DNA of 64,000 nucleotides, from NCBI GenBank assembly GCA_029717555.1, contig JAMDHS010000085.1, forward strand, positions 25,391 through 89,390. Reading direction: 5' to 3'. The notes under the pieces were generated by a model. That model saw nothing but the letters and a program-made list of their open reading frames with translations, had not been told where the DNA came from and did not search any database. The position numbers and the translations under genes are program-made. Numbering within the stretch: position 1 is the first letter of the stretch; each line of letters starts with the position of its first letter. The stretch comes from Peribolospora baueri (Eukaryota; Basidiomycota; Peribolosporomycetes; Peribolosporales; Peribolosporaceae). Positions 17,281-26,712 of this stretch are shown here, in pieces.

Positions 17281-18005
17281 TCACTTCTTCGCCTTCTTGC
17301 CCACCTCGACGACGTGCAGACCTGTGTCACACATTCGAAACCAAAATCGGTGTCAGCCCGACGTCCAGACGGTCCCCGGTAAGCCAGACGCACGTCATCA
17401 CCCGGTGCAAGCCGTGTACATGCTTCCTCCCCGAGCACCGCGCCGACCGCCATCCACGCCGACCCGACAGCGCACAACCCGCCCGGCTCGCACCCGCCTC
17501 GTCGTCCGACGCACCGACACAAGCGCCAAACCCAAGTCAAACCCAAGTCAAACCCGCACACTCACCAGGGGGAAGGCTCTGCTTGAGCTTCTCCGCCTTC
17601 TCCGCGTCATCGACGACAAGCGTGTAGAGGTAGCGCGAGCATCGTACCTTGAACTTGGTCTGCCGAGCGCCCGGCTTGACGGCTGCGTTCTTCTTGATGC
17701 GAACGGCTACATGGCCGGCAAGGGAGAGAAGGAAAGAGTAAGAAGATGGCCGGGCAAGGGAGGAGGAAAGAGTAAGAAAGCCGGACCCGTATCGGCCCCC
17801 TTCGTCCCACCACTCACACTGAGCGTCCTTCCGGCGCGCGACCTCGAGGAACTGCTTAATGTCGGTGATCTGCTTCGGCTGTCGAGACGAGCGAAGGAAG
17901 GAACGACAAGGCAGAACAGAACAGAACGGCGTCAGGCACCTCGTCCGTCGGTCAGTCCGCCTCCATCGATCCAAAGCCGCCGTGCCGCTCGCCCTCGCTC
18001 ACCAT
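17281..18005 (-). CDS. RPL38: 60S ribosomal protein L38 (eL38)
   Basis: This small cytosolic large-subunit protein of about 80 residues is spread over four exons. Exon 1 is only the start codon: ATG at 18005-18003 is followed at once by GTGAGC. Exon 2 (acceptor CGACAG near 17880) begins [20 protein letters not shown], the diagnostic eL38 N-terminus. The next exon reads [20 protein letters not shown] and continues [19 protein letters not shown]. The last exon encodes [12 protein letters not shown] and the stop at 17281-17283. The length and every conserved block match the family. The gene is divergent from the GNAT gene; an intron directly after the start codon is a common layout for fungal ribosomal protein genes. 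Confidence 0.95.
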
Positions 18006-18343
18006 TTCGATAACGGTCTATCGCGAAAGGTCTTGAGGTGGTTTGTGGATCGCACGACGGCGCACCAGAAGGGAAAACTTCTTCTGCCAGCCCTGCCGGC
18101 CAGGGCCCGGTTGCCGCAGCGTGCGAAGAATCAAGCTGACAGCCGCAGTCGGCGTTCGCAGCCGCAGCCACGCGGAGAAGCGCGGGGCCTCGTCGGTCCA
18201 GTCAAGTGGCCCGTTCGGCCCAGATGCTTGCCGCAGCCACGGAGTCACTCACTCCACCCACGCGCTCGCTCCGCCTGCTCAGACTTACGCCGACAGCAAA
18301 GCGGGGAGCATATAAATATAACAAGGAGCGGCTCGCCTCGTCG
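18006..18343. promoter_or_regulatory. Divergent promoter RPL38 / GNAT gene
   Basis: A 338-bp intergenic segment serving both genes. The only clear element is a TATA box (18311-18320) in the orientation of the acetyltransferase gene. No coding homology was seen. Confidence 0.6.
18311..18320 (+). promoter_or_regulatory. TATA box (TATAAATATA)
   Basis: A perfect consensus in GC-rich DNA, 24-33 bp before the first ATG (18344) of the acetyltransferase gene. With a typical 25-35 bp spacing, transcription would begin at about 18340-18350. That raises the possibility that the in-frame ATG at 18374 is the real start. Confidence 0.6.
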
Positions 18344-19301
18344 ATGACCGCTCCTCCTCTCGATCGCCTCAGCATGCCCCTCAACACAGCCGTCGGCCGG
18401 TCCGCCAAGCCGCCCGCGCCCCTCGGCGCCCACAAAGATACCCCGCCGGAAGAGTACGATATCAATTTTTGTTTCGATGTGCCCGAGGTGATGGAGAACG
18501 ACAGAGTGCGACTCGAAGTCTTTGTGGTGAGCAGAGCCTTGCCTTGCCTTTCCTCGTATTTGCCTCGTATCGCGTCGCATCGCGTCGCATCGTCGTCCGT
18601 CCACCGCCCTCACCTCTTGCCTGCCCCTCCGCCAGCCTTCCCTACACGCTCCTGCCTGGTTCGACGCCAGCTCGGCCTATAGAGACAACTTTGCATACCT
18701 TCCCTACGGACCCTGGGACACCCTTGACCATTTTCTCGCCTGGTTCGAGGACCGCATCCGTTCGACTCCCGGGGAGATCATGTATGTCATCAAGGACAAG
18801 CTCCGCACCGTCGACGGTCTCCACACGCCCTCCGGCTCGCTAGCAGGCGTCATCGGACTCCTCAATTCCTCCCCTGACCACCTCACCACCGAGATTGGCC
18901 ATGTTTCCATCCTCCCTCCTTTTCAACGAACGTATGTCACCACCAACGCATGTGGTCTCCTTTTGCACCTCGCCTTAGACCCCCCCGGCACCGCTGCCGG
19001 CCTCCGTCTCCGTCGGGTCATGTGGACGTGCAACGCCGCCAACTTGCCCTCCCGAGCCGCCGCCGAAAGGCTCGGCTTCACCTTGGAGGGCACCGCCAGG
19101 TGGCACAGGGTCCTCCCGCCCCACAAGGCCGGACTCGCGTCCGCCTCCGCCGGCCTCGCTGCTTCCGCCGACGTCCAACAACTCATCAGAGACGAAGAGG
19201 CCCGCCGAGGCCCCGCCCGACACACACCCGTCCTCTCCCTCTGCTGGGACGACTGGCAACGCGCCGGCAAAAGCAGGGTCCAAGCGCTCATGAACCGCTG
19301 A
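18344..19301 (+). CDS. GNAT-family N-acetyltransferase (RimJ/RimL-like)
   Basis: A two-exon gene of about 280 residues. Exon 1 runs from ATG 18344 (or in-frame 18374, preferred if the TATA box sets the start site) to 18526. The intron is 18527-18635 (GTGAGC to CGCCAG). Exon 2 carries the acetyltransferase fold. It includes GVIGLLNSSPDHLTTEIGHV (beta strands leading to the acetyl-CoA pocket), then RVMWTCNAANLPSRAAAERL and GFTLEGTARWH. These last two are the typical C-terminal motif of RimJ/RimL-type GNATs. Family knowledge says such proteins acetylate amino groups of proteins or small molecules; the substrate cannot be told here. The stop is at 19299-19301. The exon join keeps the frame across VRLEVFV / PSLHAPAWF. 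Confidence 0.8.
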
Positions 19302-19456
19302 TTTCGAAACACATCGAGTGGATATGATGTAGACATCGCCGCCTAGATTGGAAATGGAAATGCAAGGAAGGACCGCTACGAAACGCTGCTTTTTTTCCCT
19401 GTTATGCTGCGGGGCCTTGCGCGCGTGAGACCGTTTCGTGATCATCACATCGTGCC

Positions 19457-21292
19457 CTAACTCGCCCATCCGTCATCCGAGGCCGAAGAGGACGAGGCAA
19501 AGGGGGCGAAAGAATTCACACTCTTGGCCGGTTTCAGCGCGTACGTCGCCAGGCGACCCGCCGCCGACCCTTCTCCCACGTCCCCGTCCCCGCTGACCTT
19601 CTCCGCCCTCGTGTCCTCCGCCCATAACGCTGTCGGCTCAAAGACGGTAACATTGTACGCGCCCGGATCGCCGAGGTCGTAGCAAAACTCTTTCTTCACC
19701 TCCATCTCCGTCCTCGCCTCCGCATTCGCGCTTGCCCTTGCCCGGTCGAGCGGCAGTTTGAAAGAGCCGGGAGATCGCTTCTGCACGCCGAGCGATCGAC
19801 CGGCGGCTTTCTTACGAGGAGGCGCCAACGACGGCGAGTCGCTCTGTTTCCTCTTGGAGACCGGGAGCGGGAGCGTGGACCACGGCCGTCGGTTCGACCT
19901 CGACGATCTGCGCCTCCACGTCGAGATCGCGCCGGGCTCATGATGGTCTCGCGTGAGCGGGAGCCTTTGCCGGTCCTCGTGCCTGTCTTGCTGCGACGCT
20001 GACGAGAAGGACGGCGGCGGGGAGCCTGATTCGAATGACCAACTTTAGCGGCCTTGTCCACGTGTCGCATCGCATCGAAGCCTCCGTCTGGATCCGAGTG
20101 GCTCCGGCTCACTGCATGTCGTGACCAGACCTTCGTGGCAAGATTCTGTCGCGCGAGGAAGGTACGCCCCGTCGCGAACCCTGTCTGGCTGTTTGTCTTT
20201 GAGCTGCTCGCGTCCACTCCAACGCGCGAGGACAGCGCTCTCCGACGTTCGCTGTTCGCGGCGGTCGTCGTCTTGGTCGCTTAGTCCTGAGTTGGGCGTG
20301 CTGACGACCCAACTGGGGAGCGTTGTCGGAGATGGTTCAGGCAACGACGATAGAGGACTACAGGGCCCGTTTCCAACTGACGTTGGGTTCAAGGTGAGAG
20401 GACGGGAGTGAGCGCCCAGAGCAAAATGCCGGTGACATGCCCCGCGCAACCGCCTTGCCTGGTAAAACGTGCAAAGTCTCCGCCCTCGGTTGCGACGTTT
20501 CATCACCCATTCGGTTGGCAATGGGACTTCACCACCCCGATGATAACGGGTGAAAAAGGTTCGAACCGAACCGTCCGTCGTTCGCCGGGACGAGGGCATT
20601 CGGATACGAAACTACGGAGGAAGTTTGGGACGACCTCGAGTGGAAAGAGCCCGACTCACCTTCCGATGGAGGAGCCGTCGACGATGAGAGTACAATCGGG
20701 GAAGAACCCGCGACCGTCCGGAGCTTGCTGCTACACCAGTGAGGTCCTGGCGAGGTGTGTATATGCGTCGTCTGAAGCGCCGTTTCTGCTGTACGTGCTG
20801 GTGAAAACGCCAGAGGCCGCTGGCCGTCCGTGGCAGTAAATGACGACCCATCGACAGGTTGATCAATTATGTCTCGAGTCGTCTGGACAAACGTAGCGCC
20901 GACGGAGTCCGTCTGCCGAGCCGGTGCCAGTTTGAGGACGTGCGCCTTGGCGTCCGAGAAATCTCCTTGGGAAGCGTCCATCGGGGCGGCCATGCGAGAA
21001 CGGAGGATCTGTGCGTTACGAGAGGCGATCGAGAAAGGATTGTCCACGAATCGGGTCATTTCCTCCACGCGACCGATGTCGATCTACAAAGGAGGAGGTG
21101 AAGATGATGTGTGTACGTATCTGCCGAACAAACGCTCGATGACGGTGGGGTAGAAGAAACGAGATGAAAACGCCGGTCGCTCACGAGCTCGTCGAACGCA
21201 TCCTCCCCCTCTATCCCAAGCTGGGAGGCAGAGTCTTCGTCTGAATCGGAGGCAAAGTCGACCTCGCGCATGGACGTCGTCCACCCGGTCAT
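19457..21292 (-). CDS. Unrecognised disordered, basic-patch protein
   Basis: Exon 1 (21185-21292) encodes an acidic start, MTGWTTSMREVDFASDSDED. It is spliced (GTGAGC to TTTGTAG) to a block beginning IDIGRVEEMTRFVDNPFSIA (from 21083). A serine-rich middle follows in exons over 20150-21083. The final exon can be joined by an intron from a GTGAGCCGG donor (near 20110) to an AATCAG acceptor (near 20032). It then reads through KRKQSDSPSLAPPRKKAAGR, a likely nuclear localisation patch, to FCYDLGDPGAYNVTVFEPTA and the stop at 19457-19459. I do not recognise the family. The join between the second and third coding blocks (around 20400-20560) could not be settled. It is probably a nuclear protein, by inference from the basic patches. 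Confidence 0.5.
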
Positions 21293-21892
21293 GGCGGGTA
21301 GGTGGGGCAGTGATCAGAGGGAAGGTCTGTAACGAGGGAGATTGTCCATCTAATGCGTCAGCAGAAGGCCCCCAGTCCGCCGATAAACTGGAAGGTGAGC
21401 AAAGGCGGACGAGGGTTAATCTCTGACCTCGAAGCGAAATGGAGACGAGTGCGAAACGGTCTGCGTCGTCGACACCGACGTCAAGGGAGTTTGGAAGGAC
21501 GTGGACGGGACGTGAAAAAGGATTGTGCAGCTGGGCGGAATGAACCGCTGGAAATGCAATTTATATGAGAGAACGATTTGCGACAAGGTGAGTGTTGACC
21601 GAAGTCGAGGTCGACGGACAACAGGCGGGCTCTATTTCTATTTACACGACGCGATCGCTGTTGGAAATGTCGAGGACGACAGCGCGACTGGCACCGTGTG
21701 TTGGTGACCAGCACGAGAAAGGACAACACAGCTGGTGATGGCCGGTTGTGTCCGGTGAAGACCGACATTGTTGGCTGCGGTTTGCACAGCCACTCGCGCT
21801 CCTGCTGTGCTACTCTATCCAAATACCAATCATTGTCAAACACACCTCTCAGCTAACAGTTTAGCCGCTCTGCAAGCGATTTATAACAGGTT

Positions 21893-22141
21893 ATGAGCAC
21901 AGTTTCAGCAAGAACAGGCGACAAGGGGACTGGGACGTCTTCAGCAGGCAATCTCGGGTCAGATGCGCCTAAACTCGGGTCAGCGACGCCGATTAGGGAC
22001 CAACCGAAGATCGCAAACATGGTCAAGGGCGTCAAGGAGACCGCTTTGCTGTCGTTACAGGGAGTACAAAAGCTCAATGCGGCAAACTACAGTAGCTGGA
22101 GGAATAAAATGATCACCATGCTCCGAGCGACAGGACTCTAG
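21893..22141 (+). pseudogene. copia-type gag N-terminal fragment
   Basis: An 82-codon open frame ends in KLNAANYSSWRNKMITMLRA, the classic Ty1/copia gag start motif (L-x-G/A-x-N-Y-x-x-W). It stops at TAG 22139-22141, exactly where the sequence folds back on itself (inverted repeat 22006-22249). The segment just upstream (about 21876-21895) includes GGTTATGAGC, which might be a remnant primer binding site; this is weak. No downstream gag-pol of this type is present. Confidence 0.6.
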
Positions 22142-22249
22142 TTCTTTATCGACCTCCAGCTACTGCAGTTTGCCGCATTGAGCTTTTGTACTCCCTGCAA
22201 CGACAGCAAAGCGGTCTCCTTGACGCCCTTGACCATGTTTGCGATCTTC
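22006..22249. repeat. 97-bp inverted duplication of copia gag (hairpin)
   Basis: The left arm 22006-22102 and right arm 22153-22249 are reverse complements over 97 bp with no gaps and two mismatches, separated by a 50-bp loop. The arms code for the gag segment from KIANMVKGVKE to NYSSW on opposite strands. Confidence 0.93.
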
Positions 22250-22556
22250 GACATTGACGATGTGGTCAGTTACCACTCGAACGAGGTCGAGAGGGATGCA
22301 GCGGGCATGAACTACGACCGCGTTCTCGCGATTTCGTCCGAGTGATAGCTTACCGCATCCTCGATGTCGATCTCCGGTTCATTGGGGTCCCTGCAGCGAT
22401 TTATAACAATCGCGACCTCGTCCACGAACGCGATGGCGCGCTATACGACCCTAGCCCTCGCTTCCTTGTTGCCCTCCATGTTCATGCCGCAACTCTTCTT
22501 ACACACAGCTTCTTGGACATGACCCGTAAGAGGGTCTCCTACTCTGCACTCCCCTC

Positions 22557-22917
22557 GTGCTGGGCAGGACACAGGCGCTCGTGTACATCGACGACGTAGT
22601 CGTCGACTCCACCGACATGACGGACCACGCCGACGCCGTCGACAGTCTCCTCACCGCTGCCGAACGCGTCGGTCTCACCTTCTCGGTCGCAAAGTGCCAC
22701 TTCGCTTTCCCCTCGCTGCGAGCTCCTCGTCCGCCAGATTTCGCAGCACGGGGTCTCCATCGTATCCGATCGCGTGGAAGCGGTCCGGGACAAGCCGCCT
22801 CCGAAGAACCTCAATCAGCTCTGCATCGTGCTCGGGTTGTTTGGCTATTACCGCTCTTTCATCCCCGAGTTCTCCTTGATCGCCGAACCTCTCACGCGGT
22901 TCACCAAAGGCATGCGG
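22557..22917 (+). pseudogene. Ty3/gypsy reverse transcriptase fragment
   Basis: One frame reads ALVYIDDVVVDSTDMTDHAD with the catalytic YIDD box, followed by SVAKCHFAF. A frameshift then leads to LGLFGYYRSFIPEFSLIAEP and LTRF, the RT connection to RNase H. The upstream palm and fingers are missing. It ends inside the inverted repeat 22786-23070. Confidence 0.8.
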
Positions 22918-23070
22918 TCGTTGTCATTTGCGCCGGTACCGCATGCCTTGGATGAGTCGCGTGAGATGTTCGGCGATCAAGGGGAACTTCGGGATGAAAG
23001 AGCGGTAGGAGCCAAACAACCCGAGCACGGTGTAGAGCGGCTTGAGGTTCTTCGCCGGCGGCTTGTCCCG
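22786..23070. repeat. 132-bp inverted duplication of gypsy RT (hairpin)
   Basis: Arms 22786-22917 and 22939-23070 are equal in length and reverse-complementary with 16 mismatches by my count (about 88% identity). Only 21 bp separate them. The inner ends form the palindrome GGCATGCGG / CCGCATGCC. Both arms code for the same RT stretch, ending SFIPEFSLIAE on the plus strand and SFIPKFPLIAE on the minus strand. Confidence 0.93.
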
Positions 23071-23839
23071 TCTTGGATCTCAAGCGCGGAGGCAACGGTC
23101 TGTTCTACATCTCGAGGCAAGAAGACTACTACGAACCCGAGGTGGGATGAGACGGTAGAGAGCCGGGCGGCCTGTACGCTCGCTGACCGTCGGACGTGTG
23201 GACGTGGCAGATGATCCCCGGCAAGTTGTTCATCGGTGGATTCACCGTCACGCCCGTCCTTAGCCACCGCTCGTATATCCCGTCTCATGACTTGCCTTTG
23301 ACCTGCGCAACTGTCTCTTATCAAGCGTATCGCCGGCTTCAACTGCAAGTTCATCCCAGCCTTTGAAGGAATGCACCCGGCGTCAAATGAATGCTACGGC
23401 ATTGCCAACGGAGAAACTCGTTCCTAGGCGTTCCCATCGTCGAGTCGTGTACACGAGACGAGAAAACGTGCAAGACGGATGGTCAGAAAAGTAAAAAGTG
23501 CGTTGGCGGAGGTGGACCCGCATTCCTTCCCAGCGTCCACACTCCCGACGATCACGACCCCGGGCACCCGTCGACCGCACTACACGTACTGCACAGCAGG
23601 CGACGTTGGCGTCTTGGGATGGCGTGAAAGGCAGAGTCGGCGGAAAAGGGTTTGTCGCTGGCCGACGCTGCATGTTGCGGGACGGTCTCAATAGGTTACC
23701 CGGGTGAGTCACCGTCCTTCCGAAATGGTCGAGTATATGCATGTGCGCCTAGTTTCGTAAAGGTCGGTCGGTTCAGGTCCGCCTGAGTCAGGACTAACGA
23801 ACGCTAAGCGCGCCACTGCTAAACATTCCGAAGACAACT

Positions 23840-24211
23840 CGCACACCGGAGGATTGTGGAGGCAGAGGACGTCAACTGTCGAGAGCGGTCCGTACGGGCG
23901 ACGATGCGAAGAACGGTTGAGTTCGCAGGGAGGGCAGTGTTGGACGTAGTTGCTGACGGCGTGGACGGAGTTGAGGGAGGGCGGAGGCACGGCGGACACT
24001 GTTATAAGTCTCGTGGATCCCGGGATGAGCCGAGATCGTCACGACAAAGCTTCAGCACAGCTTTGCGGGCGACGCGGGGAACGCAGAGACGAAGGTGTCC
24101 GTCAGCGGGGTCGCAGAAGTAGAGAAGCCCGGCACGAAGAACGTAGTGGTTGTTGGTTGTGTCGGGAGGGGAAAGGCGGCGTTTCAATTCCTCGCCTAGC
24201 CTCCTTTTCAC
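23840..24211 (-). pseudogene. gypsy integrase zinc-binding domain relic
   Basis: In two frames: YVLRAGLLYFCDPADGHLRL, CVPRVARKAVLKL, then SNYVQHCPPCELNRSS. These match the integrase H2C2 region. The CxxC half is kept, but a histidine of the pair is replaced (CRDD where HDD is usual), and a frame break lies between the halves. The catalytic integrase core is absent. Confidence 0.65.
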
Positions 24212-24369
24212 GGTGCGTCAGGCGGAGAGACTGCCCTAAGAGCGGAGTAGGGAGTGCGGCATGCGCTGCCTGTGCGGGCGTGGCCAGTGTCACAGCATTG
24301 GCGGCCGCCAGCGGTCGCGAGGCCTGGACGCCCATCTGACGAGGTTTCACCGACGGGGAGTAGGACGTC

Positions 24370-24665
24370 CAACGCCTCACCACGAAATCATGGTGTGTGA
24401 AAACAATCTTGTTGTCGCCAACGTCGAGAATGACGCTATGGGCACTGATCCAAGAGGTGCCCAAGATGATGTCGTTCCAGCTAGCCAGTCGATCAGCCAC
24501 TCGTCGCTCGAACCATCCGAGCGCGGGCCCTGAGAGCAACGAGCTCATAAGCTCGAGCCGGTTGGTCTCTGAGCACCGTGTCGTCACGCTTCGCACCAGG
24601 GAAAAGGCGATTGAGGAGGCCTGGTCGATCATGGAAGGTCCCGATCCAGTATCGAAGCACGCGGG
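24370..24665 (-). pseudogene. gypsy retropepsin fragment
   Basis: An open frame has the aspartic protease motif CFDTGSGPSMID and, about 60 residues on, NDIILGTSWISAHSVILDVG, the second conserved strand block of gypsy proteases. Integrase sequence follows only about 200 bp downstream on the same strand, so the RT and RNase H are deleted. Confidence 0.7.
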
Positions 24666-24956
24666 TTGCTTCGGTGATGGGAGTTGGGACTGGGCCGGAA
24701 GGTGACCTCTAGAAACTGTATACGAGATTGGACCAATACGGGGGAGAGAGCGGAATGGAATGGCAGCGAAGATCAATCAGATCGAGACGAGACAAAACCG
24801 GGTCCGTGCCCTGCGATATGCAGGAGGAGGAGGATCTGATCTCTCTTCTCGCCGTTGTTGCGTCGATCACTCCACCTCGCTTTCCTTCTTCCCTCCATCA
24901 GACGACGGTCGCCACTTCCTCCTTCAGCCACACCGTCCGCCCCATCTTGACATTGT

Positions 24957-26036
24957 ATGCCCCTGCCAACGCCGGCAGTCCCACCGCCATGGCTTCGCAT
25001 CGCCGCCGGCCCCAGCCACAGAGCCTTCTCTCTCCTTCATCCAAGGTGCAATGAACGCCGCCCCGATCCCGATCCCGATCCCGATCGAACGAGCGCCGAG
25101 GACTGGTTGAAGCGAACGAGGACGAGGACGAGCACGGGTTGGAGGAAGGATGGCAGGGCTCGGCCGCTCGCCACTCGATGGCCGCCCGGCTTCGCATCCA
25201 CCGTTTTGTCTTCGTCTCCGTCCACCTTCGATACCCTCTCGCCCACGCCCGCCGCCTCATCGATCACTCCCCCAACATCTCTACCGGGACCTGAACCACG
25301 GACGCCGTTGCCAGCCGAACGAACCTCGGACACCGCTGAGCATCCCCTAACCGCAAGAAGCGAGACCGGCGCGGGTGCTAGGGAGATGGAGCGACGGGAG
25401 AAGGAGGGGATCGACGAGGCGAACGTCGTGCAGACTTCAAAGACCATCAGGGGTGTCAAGGTCCCCGCGAAACCTCTGCCGCCCGGTCCGGAAGGTGAGC
25501 ATGGCGTGGCGTGGCGTAGCGTAGCGTAGCGTAGCCATGCCTGCGCCCGTCGTCTTCCGCTGTCGAAGAAGCTCACGACGGCCTTTTTCAGAGTGCTGCA
25601 TGTCCGGCTGTGCCCACTGCGTATACGACATCTACGCAGACGACCTCTCCCTCTACCACTCACAGCTTTCCGACGCTCGCCACACTCTTTCAGCCCTCTT
25701 TCGATCCGCTTTGGGGTCGTCCAAGTCCCCTTCGGCAACGCGAAGGGCAGAGTTGGCTTCCGAATGGGATCGGGACGCTCTTGGCCAACCGCCTGCGTTT
25801 TTGAGAGGTCCGGGAGAGTCGGAGGAGGAGGGCGCTGGGGACAAGGTGGAGAAAGAGATGGACCAAGTCATCCAAGGCCTCGATCCTAGTATGAAGGTAG
25901 GCCAGCTTCGTCCGTTCATTCCTGCGCCGATCTTGTCTGTCACTGACTGGCAACGTCACGTCTCCCTCTCGACCGGGCCGGGCCCGCTCAGGCGTTTTTG
26001 GAGATGGAACGTCGACTCAAGAATCAAAAGCGATAG
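24957..26036 (+). CDS. Oxidoreductase-like (OXLD1-type) mitochondrial protein
   Basis: Three exons (24957-25494, 25592-25896, 25992-26036) join in frame to give 295 residues. The key motif spans the first junction: KPLPPGPE then CCMSGCAHCVYDIYADDL. This is the cysteine-rich signature of the oxidoreductase-like N-terminal domain family (human OXLD1, yeast YPL107W-type). The N-terminus (MPLPTPAVPPPWLRIAAGP, few acids, several arginines) looks like a mitochondrial presequence, consistent with the family's location. A short PDPDPDPD stretch comes from a GATCCC-type hexanucleotide repeat near 25062-25090. After the motif come a low-complexity acidic region and the C-terminus EMERRLKNQKR. The biochemical role of the family is not established. 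The start is the first ATG in frame; no earlier one fits. Confidence 0.82.
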
Positions 26037-26712
26037 CACCTCGTTTGCCCGGCTAGGCCACCCAAGCTGTCTTCACAGGGTCCGTTCTGGACTTGATTCG
26101 ACGACACCCGCATTGCACCCTGCTCACCACATCATGGATCACTCTTTACGGGGAGATACTGAGCTAGAGAAGCAGGAAGCGGAGGACATGATTGGAAACC
26201 GAATCGCAATCGATGTCCTTGCAAAGGGTATATGCATACGCTTGGTCAAAAGTGCGACAAGTGGGAACGAGGTGAAACCGAAGGAATGGGGAGCAGCGAT
26301 GCTGATGACGGGGCCGGATGGTCGACCAGGTCAACAGATCGTGCAAGTGTACCGAGCTTTTTTTTCTCTTCGTGCAAAGGCAACGAACGAACCGGACGTA
26401 ATAATACAAGTTGCAGGAGAAGGGAGAAAGTGAAGAGAAGCAGGAAGCGGAGGACATGATTGGAAACCGAATCGCAATCGATGTCCTTGCAAAGGGTATA
26501 TGCATACGCTTGGTCAAAAGTGCGACAAGTGGGAACGAGGTGAAACCGAAAGAATGGGGAGCAGTGATGTTGGTGGTCGACCAGGTCAACAGATCGTGCA
26601 GCACCTGCACGCTGGCACTTGCTCTCTGTTGCCCTTGAGATCTTCTAGAGGGACAGCAGCGCGTCAGTGACGCTACAGGAAAGGAGGAGCAACGCACCGG
26701 GACTGGACTGCT
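26037..26712. other. Spacer with a recent direct duplication
   Basis: Between two convergent genes. No conserved protein was seen. Most of it is taken up by the direct repeat 26166-26600. Confidence 0.6.
26166..26600. repeat. Direct duplication, about 170-180 bp, 268 bp apart
   Basis: Copy 1 is 26166-26345 and copy 2 is 26434-26600. They are almost identical over the first 140 bp. A 13-bp stretch in copy 1 (around 26305-26320) is missing in copy 2. Both end GATCGTGCA. No coding content or terminal structure was identified. Confidence 0.92.

Larger units (their letters stand above)
21293..24956. other. Retroelement relic island
   Basis: 3.7 kb without any intact gene. It contains copia-type gag sequence, gypsy-type reverse transcriptase, protease and integrase fragments in both orientations, and two long inverted duplications (separate entries). 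21293-21890 and 23280-23840 show no recognisable homology. Stops and frame changes break every fragment. Confidence 0.75.

Noticed and set aside
20548-20575. tRNA B-box-like GGTTCGAACC
   Set aside because: No A-box at the right distance and no cloverleaf; lies in the unknown minus-strand gene.
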